From contig NZ_BAAAZE010000008.1 in assembly GCF_039536745.1 (NCBI RefSeq), positions 248,001 to 312,000 of the forward strand: DNA of 64,000 nt, read 5' to 3'. Under the pieces are notes generated by a model. That model was not told where the DNA came from, made no database searches, and saw only the letters and a program-made list of their open reading frames with translations. The translations under genes and the position numbers were made by a program. This DNA comes from Actimicrobium antarcticum. GTDB lineage: Bacteria; Pseudomonadota; Gammaproteobacteria; Burkholderiales; Burkholderiaceae_D. Below are positions 8,846 to 16,321 of this stretch, piece by piece (within the stretch, counting starts at the first letter, position 1; each line of letters starts with the position of its first letter).

Positions 8846-9490
8846 TCAATTCCTGGTAAAGGCAATACGCGCACCGAGTGCGATAAAGGCAGTGCCGACA
8901 CAGCGTTCCAGCCATAGTTTGGCGCGCTGACTGGATGCTGTACGTCGCGCCAGCGTCCCGGCCACGATGGCCGTGGTGCAGTTCCAGCCGGTCGACATCA
9001 GCACAAATACGGTACCGAGCAACAGAAAGGACCAGGTCCTGTGGGCTGCGTTCGGTTGCACGAACTGCGGGAAAAACGACAAGAAAAACAGAATCACTTT
9101 GGGATTCAGCACATTCGTCATCAATGCTTGCCAAAAAATCGTCATCAACGGACGCGTCTGGCGGACTGCGGCACCTGTCGCCATGCCAGTGGTCACGGAC
9201 CGCGCAAACAGCATTCGGATACCGAGATACATCAGATACATGCCGCCAGCCAGTTTGACCACCATGAACGCGTCGGCTGACGTGGCAAGTAATGCGCTGA
9301 GGCCGAACGCAGAGGCTAGCGCGTGCACACAGCAGCCAGCTGAAATGCCCAGCGCCGATACCAGTCCGGCGGCCCGTCCCTGAGCGATGCTGCGCCCGAC
9401 GATGAACGCGGTATCCGGTCCGGGCGTAGCGTTCAACAAAAGTACGGCGACACAAAAGTAGCCAAAATCGGTAATGCCCGGGATGCTCAT
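8846..9490 (-). CDS. LysE/RhtB family amino-acid exporter
   Basis: Inner-membrane exporter of 214 residues with about six predicted helices. The N-terminal family signature is LLNATPGPDTAFIVGRS, and MTNVLNPKVILFFLSFFPQF occupies the usual central position. LysE/RhtB proteins expel amino acids or their analogues by proton antiport; the substrate cannot be read from the sequence. It ends 1 bp before the rsmB start. No strong Shine-Dalgarno is visible before the ATG at 9490. Confidence 0.9.
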   Translation of the reverse strand: MSIPGITDFGYFCVAVLLLNATPGPDTAFIVGRSIAQGRAAGLVSALGISAGCCVHALASAFGLSALLATSADAFMVVKLAGGMYLMYLGIRMLFARSVTTGMATGAAVRQTRPLMTIFWQALMTNVLNPKVILFFLSFFPQFVQPNAAHRTWSFLLLGTVFVLMSTGWNCTTAIVAGTLARRTASSQRAKLWLERCVGTAFIALGARIAFTRN

Positions 9491-9738
9491 TGAAGTTTAC
9501 TGTCGGCAGCGTTTTGCGGAAAACGCTGATTGTAGCGGCGCAGGCCACCTTGCGCGCGCCTGACGGCATTTTTCTGGCATTTAAAACCAGTTGCCAGCGC
9601 GCTCACCGCGAGGCTCCTGCACTGTCCTGCACCCGAAGCGTGGGCGGTTTTCCACGGTTTCCCGGAAAGTTATTCATCCGACGGAAAAAGTGTGAAATTA
9701 GTTGTGGTGCATCGCACAAATTGTGTGGCATACTTTGG
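9491..9738. other. Intergenic region upstream of lysE and the candidate small RNA
   Basis: The 471-bp gap between the lysE start and the ATG at 9962 holds no gene I can support. The left half must contain the lysE promoter, but no strong -10/-35 pair stands out. An extended -10-like element (TGG followed by CATACT, about 9726-9733) lies just before the candidate small RNA. The right half carries the small RNA, its terminator and the SOS box, described separately. Confidence 0.4.
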
Positions 9739-9803
9739 CTGTCTCCTCCATAACTCCTCCAAGAGTATGGATTTCAGCCCGCTCCCTGAGCGGGCTTTTT
9801 TTT
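9739..9803 (+). ncRNA. Candidate ~65-nt small RNA with two anti-SD motifs
   Basis: A short intergenic unit ends in a textbook intrinsic terminator. Upstream of the terminator the presumed transcript carries CTCCTCC twice (9743-9749 and 9754-9760), the exact complement of a strong Shine-Dalgarno sequence. An extended -10-like element (TGGCATACT) sits 6-12 bases before the assumed start, with no clear -35. The arrangement resembles alphaproteobacterial small RNAs of the CcsR/'cuckoo' type with CCUCCUCC loops that act through ribosome-binding sites. Existence and function are inferred; only the terminator and motifs are directly visible. Confidence 0.45.
9776..9803 (+). terminator. Strong Rho-independent terminator
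   Basis: Perfect 8-bp stem AGCCCGCT / AGCGGGCT (9776-9783 and 9789-9796) with loop CCCTG, followed by a run of eight T. No coding sequence lies directly before it on the plus strand, so it most likely ends a short non-coding transcript. Confidence 0.85.
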
Positions 9804-9925
9804 GTCCGCCCGGCATGGGCGCAATCTCGCGGGTGCAGCATATAAACTACGGTTCGCCACACATCGGTTTTGGCAATCGCACCCCCCATCCTCTGTGCCG
9901 GTTGACGTCACTCCCGCTCTTAAAG

Positions 9926-9945
9926 TACTGTTCATGTGTACAGTT
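9926..9945 (+). promoter_or_regulatory. LexA (SOS) box overlapping a promoter -10
   Basis: The sequence TACTGTTCATGTGTACAGTT fits the CTGT-N8-ACAG consensus exactly (9928-9943) and also matches the flanking TA and TT. A TTGACG -35 element lies at 9902-9907, and TACTGT inside the box sits 18 bp downstream as a plausible -10. LexA bound here would block the promoter. The start codon of the 103-residue orphan gene lies 16 bp after the box. Confidence 0.85.
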
Positions 9946-9961
9946 ATTTGACGGGGTAGTC

Positions 9962-10273
9962 ATGAACACATCACTTTTTTCAGCCGCGTTCGCCTCCATC
10001 GATCTGCCTGATTCGTCAGGTAGTTCTCCGGACAGGCGAACTGCCTCCCGGCCTGTGGCGACGCGGTTCGGTCCAATGATCGACGTACGCAACCGCGGCG
10101 CCCTGCGGCTGAGTCCATGTTCTGCGCGACGGCAGCCCGTGTCAGAGCAACCGGCGGTGGTACGTATCTGGCATGGCGAGCAGTGCCGGGAATTGAGCGT
10201 CCACGACGCCCGTTCGCTGGCCGCGCAACTCAACGACGCGGCGGCGTTTGCCGATTTGCAAAACAATCGGTGA
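9962..10273 (+). CDS. Hypothetical protein under a LexA box, 103 aa
   Basis: I do not recognise this protein. It starts at the ATG at 9962 after a weak ribosome site (GGGGTAG). The N-terminal two thirds are Ser-, Arg- and Pro-rich and probably disordered. The C-terminal third (VVRIWHGEQCRELSVHDA, then SLAAQLNDAAAFADL) looks like a small folded alpha/beta segment. It has no signal peptide or membrane helix. The LexA box just upstream makes DNA-damage induction likely. It is not recognisably SulA, ImuA or another known SOS protein. The gene is convergent with the next one, with a 5-bp gap. Confidence 0.6.
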   Translation: MNTSLFSAAFASIDLPDSSGSSPDRRTASRPVATRFGPMIDVRNRGALRLSPCSARRQPVSEQPAVVRIWHGEQCRELSVHDARSLAAQLNDAAAFADLQNNR

Positions 10274-10278
10274 ACGTT

Positions 10279-10542
10279 TTAGTCACTTGAGCCGGAGACC
10301 GATTCCACATCGTCCAGTGACTGCTTGTAACGACTTGAGCCCGACTCCGTCAGGCATACCATTCCCGGGGAGGTTTCCTGCAGATCGCCTTCGTGCAGTG
10401 CCGCCTGCAATTCAATAAACGCATCTTCAGCGCTCAAATGCCGCTGCTGGACACGCGCCATCAGGACATCGACAGGCACGCCATGATGAACGCCATGGTC
10501 AAGTTCAATGATGCTGGAAAGTAAAAGAGTTCTTGTGTGCAC
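10279..10542 (-). CDS. Hypothetical small protein, 87 aa
   Basis: I do not recognise this protein. It starts with GTG at 10542 after a good ribosome site (AAAGGAAT). The sequence is mostly helical and resembles a small winged-helix unit: LLLSSIIELDHGVHHGVPVD, then LSAEDAFIELQAALHEGDLQ, then a short beta-like VCLTESG and an acidic tail. It has no signal peptide or membrane segment. It lies downstream of, and on the same strand as, the ClpP-like gene with a 171-bp gap, so a functional link is possible but unproven. Confidence 0.55.
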   Translation of the reverse strand: MHTRTLLLSSIIELDHGVHHGVPVDVLMARVQQRHLSAEDAFIELQAALHEGDLQETSPGMVCLTESGSSRYKQSLDDVESVSGSSD

Positions 10543-10713
10543 GTTAATTCCTTTGTTATTTTTTCGGCCTTACCGATTGGTTTGTGGCGGGGCTGATTTT
10601 TTATGGTGCGGTCGTCAGAAGATAAAAATCGGAGACGAAGGCTCCTGTAGCTCGCCTTTCTCCGACAGCGACAAGCTGTTGTCAGCACATTATTGTTGAT
10701 GCTGCAACGCAGC

Positions 10714-11274
10714 TTACATATTAAAAAGCTGGCTACCGCGGGGCGGCATGAAGTCACCTAACTGGTGAACCAGGTCGGTATCCAGCGCGTCCTGCGCGGT
10801 CAGATGGAGATCGGAATGATCATGGACGTTCCACATCGCCTGCGTCAGGTTGACATGTCGCCGCAATATTGCCTCAGTGCGCCGGTCGTCCGCCATCAGC
10901 CCTTCGGCGATGATTTTCAGTGCTTCCGGTCTGGCTCCTGTCGGTGCCGTCGCATGGGATTTATGGATCATGAAGCGTGCCGTATCGCTGGCGATCCGCT
11001 TCTGTCCGGCAAGAAAAACCGTCACGGCGATCGAGGCCACGGCACCGCCGTTGTACATCACGATATCGATCGGCGCATTGCGCAAGGTGTTGTACAGGCA
11101 AATGCCGTCGCTGACGTAGCCACCGTTGGACTGCAGCAGCACATGCGCGGTGCGGGTGCCTGCACGAGTTATCTTGCCGAGCGCTTCAAAGACGCGCCTC
11201 ACCATATCGCTGTTCACATCGCCCGCCAGTGTGAAATAGCTGTCGCTACTGCCCGTATGCTGCTCTTCGCTCAT
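10714..11274 (-). CDS. ClpP-like serine protease
   Basis: Protein of 186 residues in the ClpP/crotonase-fold peptidase superfamily. The start at 11274 follows a perfect AGGAGG site; the longer frame to 11346 is not needed. The active-site region NGGAVASIAVTVFLAG places nucleophile S81, and FMIHKSHA places catalytic H104. The region QSNGGYVSDGICLYNTLRN matches the ClpP SPGG...AG..IYD segment. It is shorter and more divergent than housekeeping ClpP, and no ClpX or trigger-factor gene is nearby. It is best regarded as an accessory or orphan ClpP-like protease of unknown substrate. Confidence 0.8.
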   Translation of the reverse strand: MSEEQHTGSSDSYFTLAGDVNSDMVRRVFEALGKITRAGTRTAHVLLQSNGGYVSDGICLYNTLRNAPIDIVMYNGGAVASIAVTVFLAGQKRIASDTARFMIHKSHATAPTGARPEALKIIAEGLMADDRRTEAILRRHVNLTQAMWNVHDHSDLHLTAQDALDTDLVHQLGDFMPPRGSQLFNM

Positions 11275-11462
11275 GCGTCCTCCTGCTACCGTTTCTTCGG
11301 AAGAATAATCCCTGAACCTGCCGACCACGAATGTGCGCTGCCCCACACAAACACGTCGAAGGCGGGCTGTTGGTGCCCCTCACCTGCTGGTAAAGCGCGC
11401 CGTAACCCGGTGCCGGGAGTATTCTCGGGCCACGAGTTTATGACGCATGAAAGGATTCCGTC

Positions 11463-11939
11463 TTGATCTGCATCCGACAAGCATGCCTTGATGATCATTC
11501 AGCCATTTGCGGTCTCGCCGAAGAAATCAATCGCCAGCACCATACGTACAGTCCCCATGTGTTTGCCGCACCACCAGGGCTGACGCGCGATGCGGACTTC
11601 TGGCGCGGCGCCATCACGGATAGTGAAGGCGTAGTTTTAGTCGCGCAGGCGGCATCCGGGGTTATCGGATTTTTGGTGGCCCGGATACTTTTGCCCGCGG
11701 AGATGCCTTTTTTGAAAGCGCGTCGGATTTGTCGCATCAGTACGATAGTCGTGACCAGCGCAATGCGGGGGAAGGGGGCCGGCAAGCAGCTCATGGCAGC
11801 CGTCGACGATTGGGCCAGCGCCAGGGCGGCAGACGAAATTCGCCTTGAGGTGTTCGATGCCAACGACGCCGCCATCGCGTTCTATGGTGATGCGGGTTTT
11901 GGCATGCAGTCACACATCATGACCAAGGTTCCGGGTTGA
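11463..11939 (+). CDS. GNAT family N-acetyltransferase
   Basis: Protein of 158 residues using acetyl-CoA to acetylate an unknown amine. It starts with TTG at 11463 (AAAGGA ribosome site seven bases upstream); a nearby ATG at 11447 is out of frame. The acetyl-CoA binding motif A is VVTSAMRGKGAGKQLMAAV (~100-118, the R-x-x-G-x-G/A loop). The C-terminal motif B is EVFDANDAAIAFYGDAGF. It is a stand-alone gene in this region. Confidence 0.85.
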   Translation: MICIRQACLDDHSAICGLAEEINRQHHTYSPHVFAAPPGLTRDADFWRGAITDSEGVVLVAQAASGVIGFLVARILLPAEMPFLKARRICRISTIVVTSAMRGKGAGKQLMAAVDDWASARAADEIRLEVFDANDAAIAFYGDAGFGMQSHIMTKVPG

Positions 11940-11949
11940 TTGCCCGGAA

Positions 11950-11971
11950 GTCACCTGACAGGTCAGGTGAC
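11950..11971. terminator. Perfect inverted repeat between convergent genes
   Basis: GTCACCTGAC (11950-11959) and GTCAGGTGAC (11962-11971) are perfect inverted repeats 11 bp after the acetyltransferase stop and 16 bp before the end of the convergent DUF1840 gene. No long T-run is present, so a bidirectional terminator is likely but not certain. Confidence 0.5.
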
Positions 11972-11987
11972 AGTGACGACAGACTGG

Positions 11988-12332
11988 TCAGACACCCCAC
12001 AGAATATCGTTGTTGCCCTGACTGGCTGCCCGCAACATTTCCATCAACGGGTACGCCCGCGCGGCGAATGTAACCGTCGCTGCGGGCTCGTGACCGGCAT
12101 CGTCGCCATTTTCGCCGTGGTGGACGTGGACGTCATGTTCCAGTTCGCCGGTTGACGGATGCAGGCGGCTGCCGGCGACTTCCTTCTCTAGAATCGCCAG
12201 CGCGGGGCCGGTTTCGGCAGCCGTGATGACACCGCGGCTGACGTCCTTGTGCAGCAGATCGAGCAGACGACGTGCATGTTCCTGATACATGGTGACTTCG
12301 CCGGCGGCTTTGGATTTGAAAGTGACTAGCAT
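11988..12332 (-). CDS. DUF1840 family protein
   Basis: Protein of 114 residues starting MLVTFKSKAAGEVTMYQ, the usual start of this Burkholderiales family. The ATG at 12332 follows AGGGAAAA and is preferred to an upstream start at 12425. The region HARRLLDLLHKDVSRGVITA is helical. The middle has a His-rich stretch (HDVHVHHGENGDDAGHE) that could bind metal. It is cytoplasmic with no known function. Confidence 0.8.
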   Translation of the reverse strand: MLVTFKSKAAGEVTMYQEHARRLLDLLHKDVSRGVITAAETGPALAILEKEVAGSRLHPSTGELEHDVHVHHGENGDDAGHEPAATVTFAARAYPLMEMLRAASQGNNDILWGV

Positions 12333-12452
12333 GGCGTTTTCCCTATTATTTGAAGCTGGCATAGAAGTATCCAGCATGCTGATTGTAGCGGGATCTAGCT
12401 CGCCCGACTGCGCGTCAGCTCGCATAACGCAGCGGGCACGGTTCTGGCCGGA

Positions 12453-12992
12453 TTACTCCAGTTTGAATGAGGTCATGAAGGTATCGATGTTTTCGCGTGA
12501 CACGGCTTTTTCCGGGCCGGTCACGATTGCCTGATAGGCGCGCTGATTTTTCGATGCAAAGCGTGCAACCAGCAGGCGCGGTTGACCGCCTTTTGGCGTT
12601 CCGCTGGCTTCGACGTCGATGGTGGTGCCCGTCGGATTGACGGTCACTTTTTCGTGCAGGACGGTGCCGTTGATATTCTTGATCAGCGCCGTTTTCATTG
12701 CGGTCAAGGCCAGGTTGGCCTTGGCCGCATCGGCCAGTTCAAGGCTGCCGACTGCGTAGGTCACGGCATTGACTTCGGCAGCCGTCATGGTCATGGAGAC
12801 CGGCGTACCATCGAGATCGATCTGCCGCGTCAGCGTAGCCGGCTTGGCTGGCAACACCACCGTGTAGGGGGCATCGGTGCCACGCACCTGGCGCCAGTCG
12901 TGGCTTGGGGTGCAGGCCGACAGGAGTATTGCCAACAACAGCAAGGCAGAATGTTGCATAAGCTGGGAGCGTGTATTTGTCATGTCGGGCAT
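12453..12992 (-). CDS. Putative lipoprotein, 179 aa
   Basis: The N-terminus (MPDMTNTRSQLMQHSALLLL then AILLSAC) is a lipoprotein signal with lipobox LSAC. The mature part is beta-rich (YTVVLPAKPATLTRQIDLDG; VSMTMTAAEVNAVTYAVGS) and ends FMTSFKLE. This pattern is frequent in small conserved exported proteins that share a C-terminal 'F..SF.L' ending. Function is unknown. ATGs at 12992, 12983 and 12959 are all possible starts and none has a clear ribosome site. It lies downstream of the EamA gene on the same strand. Confidence 0.7.
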   Translation of the reverse strand: MPDMTNTRSQLMQHSALLLLAILLSACTPSHDWRQVRGTDAPYTVVLPAKPATLTRQIDLDGTPVSMTMTAAEVNAVTYAVGSLELADAAKANLALTAMKTALIKNINGTVLHEKVTVNPTGTTIDVEASGTPKGGQPRLLVARFASKNQRAYQAIVTGPEKAVSRENIDTFMTSFKLE

Positions 12993-13021
12993 GGTAACAG
13001 GGCCGACCCCCGGCGCACGCT

Positions 13022-13951
13022 TCAGCGCCGGTGGAAAGTACGCAAGCCCCACAAGACGCCGACACACAGCAGGCTGATTCCCAGCAGGACTTGCCAGTTC
13101 GGCATGTTGCCCCGAAGCAGGAATGCATACAGCAATGCGGCCAGTGTTTCGAATACGATCAGCTGGCCCGCCAGTGCCGTCGGCAGCATCTGGCTGGCAC
13201 GATTCCACAGCAGCGTACCCAGCCAGGATGCACAGAACCCAAGCAGCAGCATCAGCAAAATGAATTGCAACGGACGCGCGCCCAGCGGAAAGTTGAATCC
13301 GCCTGGTGCGAACTGCAAATAACTGCCGTAGATTAGTGCTCCGAATACAGCCAATGGCAGTGTGGCCAGTCCCTGTGCGGTGGCCCAGGTCGTCGAACTG
13401 ATGTGCGGATGTGCCTGCAGATGGCGGGCGTTCATGATCGGATACCACGTCCAGGCAGCCAGTGCCACGGTGGCCAGTCCGCAGCCAAGCAGGTAATCGG
13501 ACAATGAGCGCCGACCGTCGAAGTGCGCCAGCTCGCTGAAGTTGACCAGCATCAGCCCGCAGGCGATGACGACCAGCGAGGGCGCCAGAAGGCGCCAGCG
13601 GATCGCCTTCCTTGCGCCCCAGTTACTGGTCACCGCAATGACGATCGGCAGCGTGCCGATCAGCATTGCCGGCAACGGTGCGCCGGCCAGCTGGATCGCA
13701 CTGGCCAGCGTGGCGTAGTAAATCAGGTTGCCGATCAGCGCCAGCCCGAACGCCATCCGCCAGTCGTCGCGGGACAACCGGCCGATACGGCGGCGGTCAA
13801 AGAGCGCCGGCACCAGTGCAATGAGTCCGAATGCGATGTAACGGCCAAGTGACAGCATCAGACCCGGGTAGTCCGGCAACAGCAGCGGCGCGATAAACAC
13901 CAGCCCCCACAGCAACCCTGCGCCGAGAGCACAGGCAACGCCGATCAGCAT
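13022..13951 (-). CDS. EamA/DMT-family inner-membrane transporter
   Basis: Protein of 309 residues with about ten predicted helices in two EamA repeats. The start at 13951 (MLIGVACALGAGLLWGLVF) is typical of the family; upstream in-frame starts would add an unlikely polar extension. Signature stretches are SLGRYIAFGLIALVP and TLPIVIAVTSNW in repeat one, and GFCASWLGTLLWNRASQMLP with LLGISLLCVGVLWGL in repeat two. Substrate is unknown. It lies 29 bp upstream of the lipoprotein gene. Confidence 0.85.
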   Translation of the reverse strand: MLIGVACALGAGLLWGLVFIAPLLLPDYPGLMLSLGRYIAFGLIALVPALFDRRRIGRLSRDDWRMAFGLALIGNLIYYATLASAIQLAGAPLPAMLIGTLPIVIAVTSNWGARKAIRWRLLAPSLVVIACGLMLVNFSELAHFDGRRSLSDYLLGCGLATVALAAWTWYPIMNARHLQAHPHISSTTWATAQGLATLPLAVFGALIYGSYLQFAPGGFNFPLGARPLQFILLMLLLGFCASWLGTLLWNRASQMLPTALAGQLIVFETLAALLYAFLLRGNMPNWQVLLGISLLCVGVLWGLRTFHRR

Positions 13952-14160
13952 GGACTGCCTGTCAGGTGATTGCGGCAGATGAGACGCGCCAACAGGGAGC
14001 CGGAGTCTGTGCTGACAGTGGCAAAGTGCATGGACTCGGACATGGGAAAATTTCGGCGAGAGACAAAAGCCCGCCACGATAGCAAACTTTCTGACACGCA
14101 CCGTCAATCGTGCGCGCAGGCGCTAACGGTCCTTGCTGCTGCGTGGCGCGCGATGCCAGC

Positions 14161-15696
14161 TCACTGTTCGCGCAAACCGCGCCGATACTGGATCGCCTCT
14201 GCCACATGGCTTTGGGTAATCTGGTGGGAGGCGGCCAGGTCGGCGATAGTACGTGCCACTTTCAGCACCCGGTGGTAGGAGCGGGCCGACCAGTTCAGCC
14301 GTTGCATGGCGGTTTCCAGCAGCCTTGCGGCCGCTGCTTCGGGTTGGCAGTGGGCATCAATTTCCTGGGTCGACAGGACATTGTTGGACTTGCCGGCACG
14401 CTCCTGCTGGATCTCGAATGCGCGCGCGACCCGGTCTGCAATGGCCGACGAGGGTTCTCCCGCGGCAGGTTTTAACAGTTCGTCATGCGGCAGCGCGCCA
14501 ACCTGCAATTGCATGTCGATCCGGTCGAGCAGCGGACCGGAAATACGATTCTGGTAACGCGCCACGATGTCGGGCGTGCAGCGGCATTTGCCTGACGGAT
14601 GGCCGAGGTAGCCACACGGACAGGGATTCATCGCCGCAATGAGTTGAAAGCGGGCCGGAAAATCCGCCTGGCGCGCCGCCCTTGAAATCGTGATGCGACC
14701 CGATTCAAGCGGTTCGCGCAGCACTTCCAGCACCTTGCGATCGAACTCAGGTAGTTCATCCAGAAACAGCACGCCACGATGGGCCAGTGAAATTTCTCCC
14801 GGACGCGGCGTGCCACCGCCACCGACCAGCGCCACGCCGGACGCCGTGTGATGCGGCGCGCGAAACGGTCGCACCTTCCAGCGCGCCACCGTGAATCCGC
14901 TGGAGAGCGATTGCACCGCTGCGGATTCCAGCGCTTCGTCGTCCGTCATCGGCGGCAGGATGCCGGCGAATCGCGCTGCCAGCATGGATTTTCCGGTGCC
15001 TGGCGGACCGCTCATCAGCACGCTATGCGCGCCGGCGGCAGCCACCTCCAGCCCGCGCTTGACCTGCAACTGGCCTTTGACATCGATGAAATCCGGATAC
15101 GCTGGCCGGATCGGTTGCGCCATGCAGCGGTGCCGCACCAGCCTTGCCAGGCCGTCGCCAGCCGCGAAGTGGGCGCATACCTGCAGCAGTGAATCGGCCG
15201 GATAAATCAGCGCATCCTTCATCAGCGCAGCTTCATCGGCATTGGCGCGCGGCAGTATAAAGCCGCGCTGGATGCCATCATTGTTGCCGCCGTTGTCGCT
15301 GTCACGGTGCATCGCAAAGGTCATGGCCAGCGCGCCGCGTATCGGCCGCAGTTCGCCTGACAGCGACAGCTCGCCGGCGAATTCATACTTGTGCAGTTCA
15401 CCGGCCGGCATTTGTTCGGACGCCGCCAGTATGCCCAACGCGATCGGCAAATCGAACCGGCCGGACTCTTTGGGCAGGTCGGCCGGCGCGAGGTTGACGG
15501 TAATGCGCCGGGCCGGAAATTCAAAGCGCGCGTTTTGCAGGGCGGCGCGGACCCGGTCTTTGGACTCCTTGACTTCAGTATCCGGCAATCCGACGATCGT
15601 GAAATTCGGTAAACCATTCGCCAAATGGACTTCGACGGTGACTTCGGGTGCGTGCATGCCTGCGAGGGCGCGACTCTTTAGTACGGCGAGGCTCAT
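14161..15696 (-). CDS. comM: YifB/ComM family Mg-chelatase-like AAA ATPase
   Basis: Protein of 511 residues. The N-terminal LonC/ChlI-like domain begins MSLAVLKSRALAGMHAPEVT. The AAA+ core has Walker A SGPPGTGKSMLAARF near 230 and Walker B VLFLDELPEF near 310. A zinc-like cluster C-PCGYLGHPSGKCRC lies near 355-370, and the C-terminal Mg-chelatase helical region contains SARSYHRVLKVARTIADLA. ComM homologues are hexameric helicases that promote branch migration during natural transformation, though many carriers are not known to be competent. Length and motifs are complete. Confidence 0.92.
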   Translation of the reverse strand: MSLAVLKSRALAGMHAPEVTVEVHLANGLPNFTIVGLPDTEVKESKDRVRAALQNARFEFPARRITVNLAPADLPKESGRFDLPIALGILAASEQMPAGELHKYEFAGELSLSGELRPIRGALAMTFAMHRDSDNGGNNDGIQRGFILPRANADEAALMKDALIYPADSLLQVCAHFAAGDGLARLVRHRCMAQPIRPAYPDFIDVKGQLQVKRGLEVAAAGAHSVLMSGPPGTGKSMLAARFAGILPPMTDDEALESAAVQSLSSGFTVARWKVRPFRAPHHTASGVALVGGGGTPRPGEISLAHRGVLFLDELPEFDRKVLEVLREPLESGRITISRAARQADFPARFQLIAAMNPCPCGYLGHPSGKCRCTPDIVARYQNRISGPLLDRIDMQLQVGALPHDELLKPAAGEPSSAIADRVARAFEIQQERAGKSNNVLSTQEIDAHCQPEAAAARLLETAMQRLNWSARSYHRVLKVARTIADLAASHQITQSHVAEAIQYRRGLREQ

Positions 15697-15798
15697 GGTG
15701 GACGGTGCAATCTTGCTCTGAATGTAGTCGGATCGGGATGATCGCGAGCAAGTTTGCAGTGGTGAACCTGAATGGCTCTTGATTTGCGGCAGAACTTC

Positions 15799-15827
15799 TC
15801 CGGATAGCGCACGTTGCGTTATCCGGA
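15799..15827. terminator. Stable hairpin between ubiK and comM
   Basis: TCCGGATA and TATCCGGA (15799-15806, 15820-15827) form a strong stem that extends inward with GCGCA/TGCGT. It lies 20 bp after the ubiK stop on the minus strand. There is no T-run, so it may be a weak terminator or a regulatory hairpin upstream of comM. Confidence 0.4.
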
Positions 15828-15846
15828 TCGTACGAGACAGTCGCGT

Positions 15847-16086
15847 TTATTTGGTCGACTGCGCTTCCATCGCTGCAACTTGCGCCTCCAGCACTTCCAG
15901 TCGTTCGCGGGTTTTGGCCAGCACCTGTGCCTGGATATCAAATTCTTCGCGGGTCACCAGATCGAGCTTGGAAAACCCCTGCGCCATCATCGCCTTGACG
16001 TTTTTTTCAATGTCCTTGGCTGGCGAGTTCTCGATCGCCTGACTGATTTTCTGTTGCATCTCGGTGAAAAAATTGGATTTGTCCAT
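15847..16086 (-). CDS. ubiK: Ubiquinone biosynthesis accessory factor UbiK (BMFP)
   Basis: Protein of 79 residues in the BMFP/YqiC family. The N-terminal amphipathic helix is FFTEMQQKISQAIENSP. The C-terminal coiled coil contains TREEFDIQAQVLAKTRERLE, followed by a second helix (VLEAQVAAMEAQ). UbiK assists the soluble ubiquinone-biosynthesis complex with UbiJ. The gene usually sits next to the TorF–glnK–amtB operon and comM in Burkholderiales, as here. Confidence 0.9.
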   Translation of the reverse strand: MDKSNFFTEMQQKISQAIENSPAKDIEKNVKAMMAQGFSKLDLVTREEFDIQAQVLAKTRERLEVLEAQVAAMEAQSTK

Positions 16087-16239
16087 GATGTTCCTTTTTT
16101 TGTATGGTTAAGCACCGTTACAGTGCGTACTGAGGCGACGCGCTAGAACTTGGTGCGCCTCGATCACGTGGCAGGGAGCGAGCGGAATTGCAGGCGCCTG
16201 TTATTTGCCAAAAAGATACTTTTTAGTGTCGAACGTGGG

Positions 16240-16255
16240 TGGCACGAGTCCTGCT
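16240..16255 (+). promoter_or_regulatory. Sigma-54 promoter of the TorF-glnK-amtB operon
   Basis: TGGCACGAGTCCTGCT fits the -24/-12 consensus TGGCACG-N4-TTGCA, with GG and GC separated by exactly ten bases. Transcription should start near 16267, giving a leader of about 55 nt. Sigma-54 control with NtrC is the known regulation of glnK–amtB in proteobacteria. A possible NtrC half-site (TTGGTGCG) lies at about 16149; a complete palindrome is not seen. Confidence 0.75.
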
Positions 16256-16321
16256 AATGTAGATCGAAACCTGACGTTACACCGTATTTTTTATCCATTA
16301 ACTACCTACTGGGGAAATAAA

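Noticed and set aside
9692..9961. Longer frame upstream of the SOS-box gene
   Set aside because: It would read through the terminator and LexA box; the ATG at 9962 fits the promoter layout.
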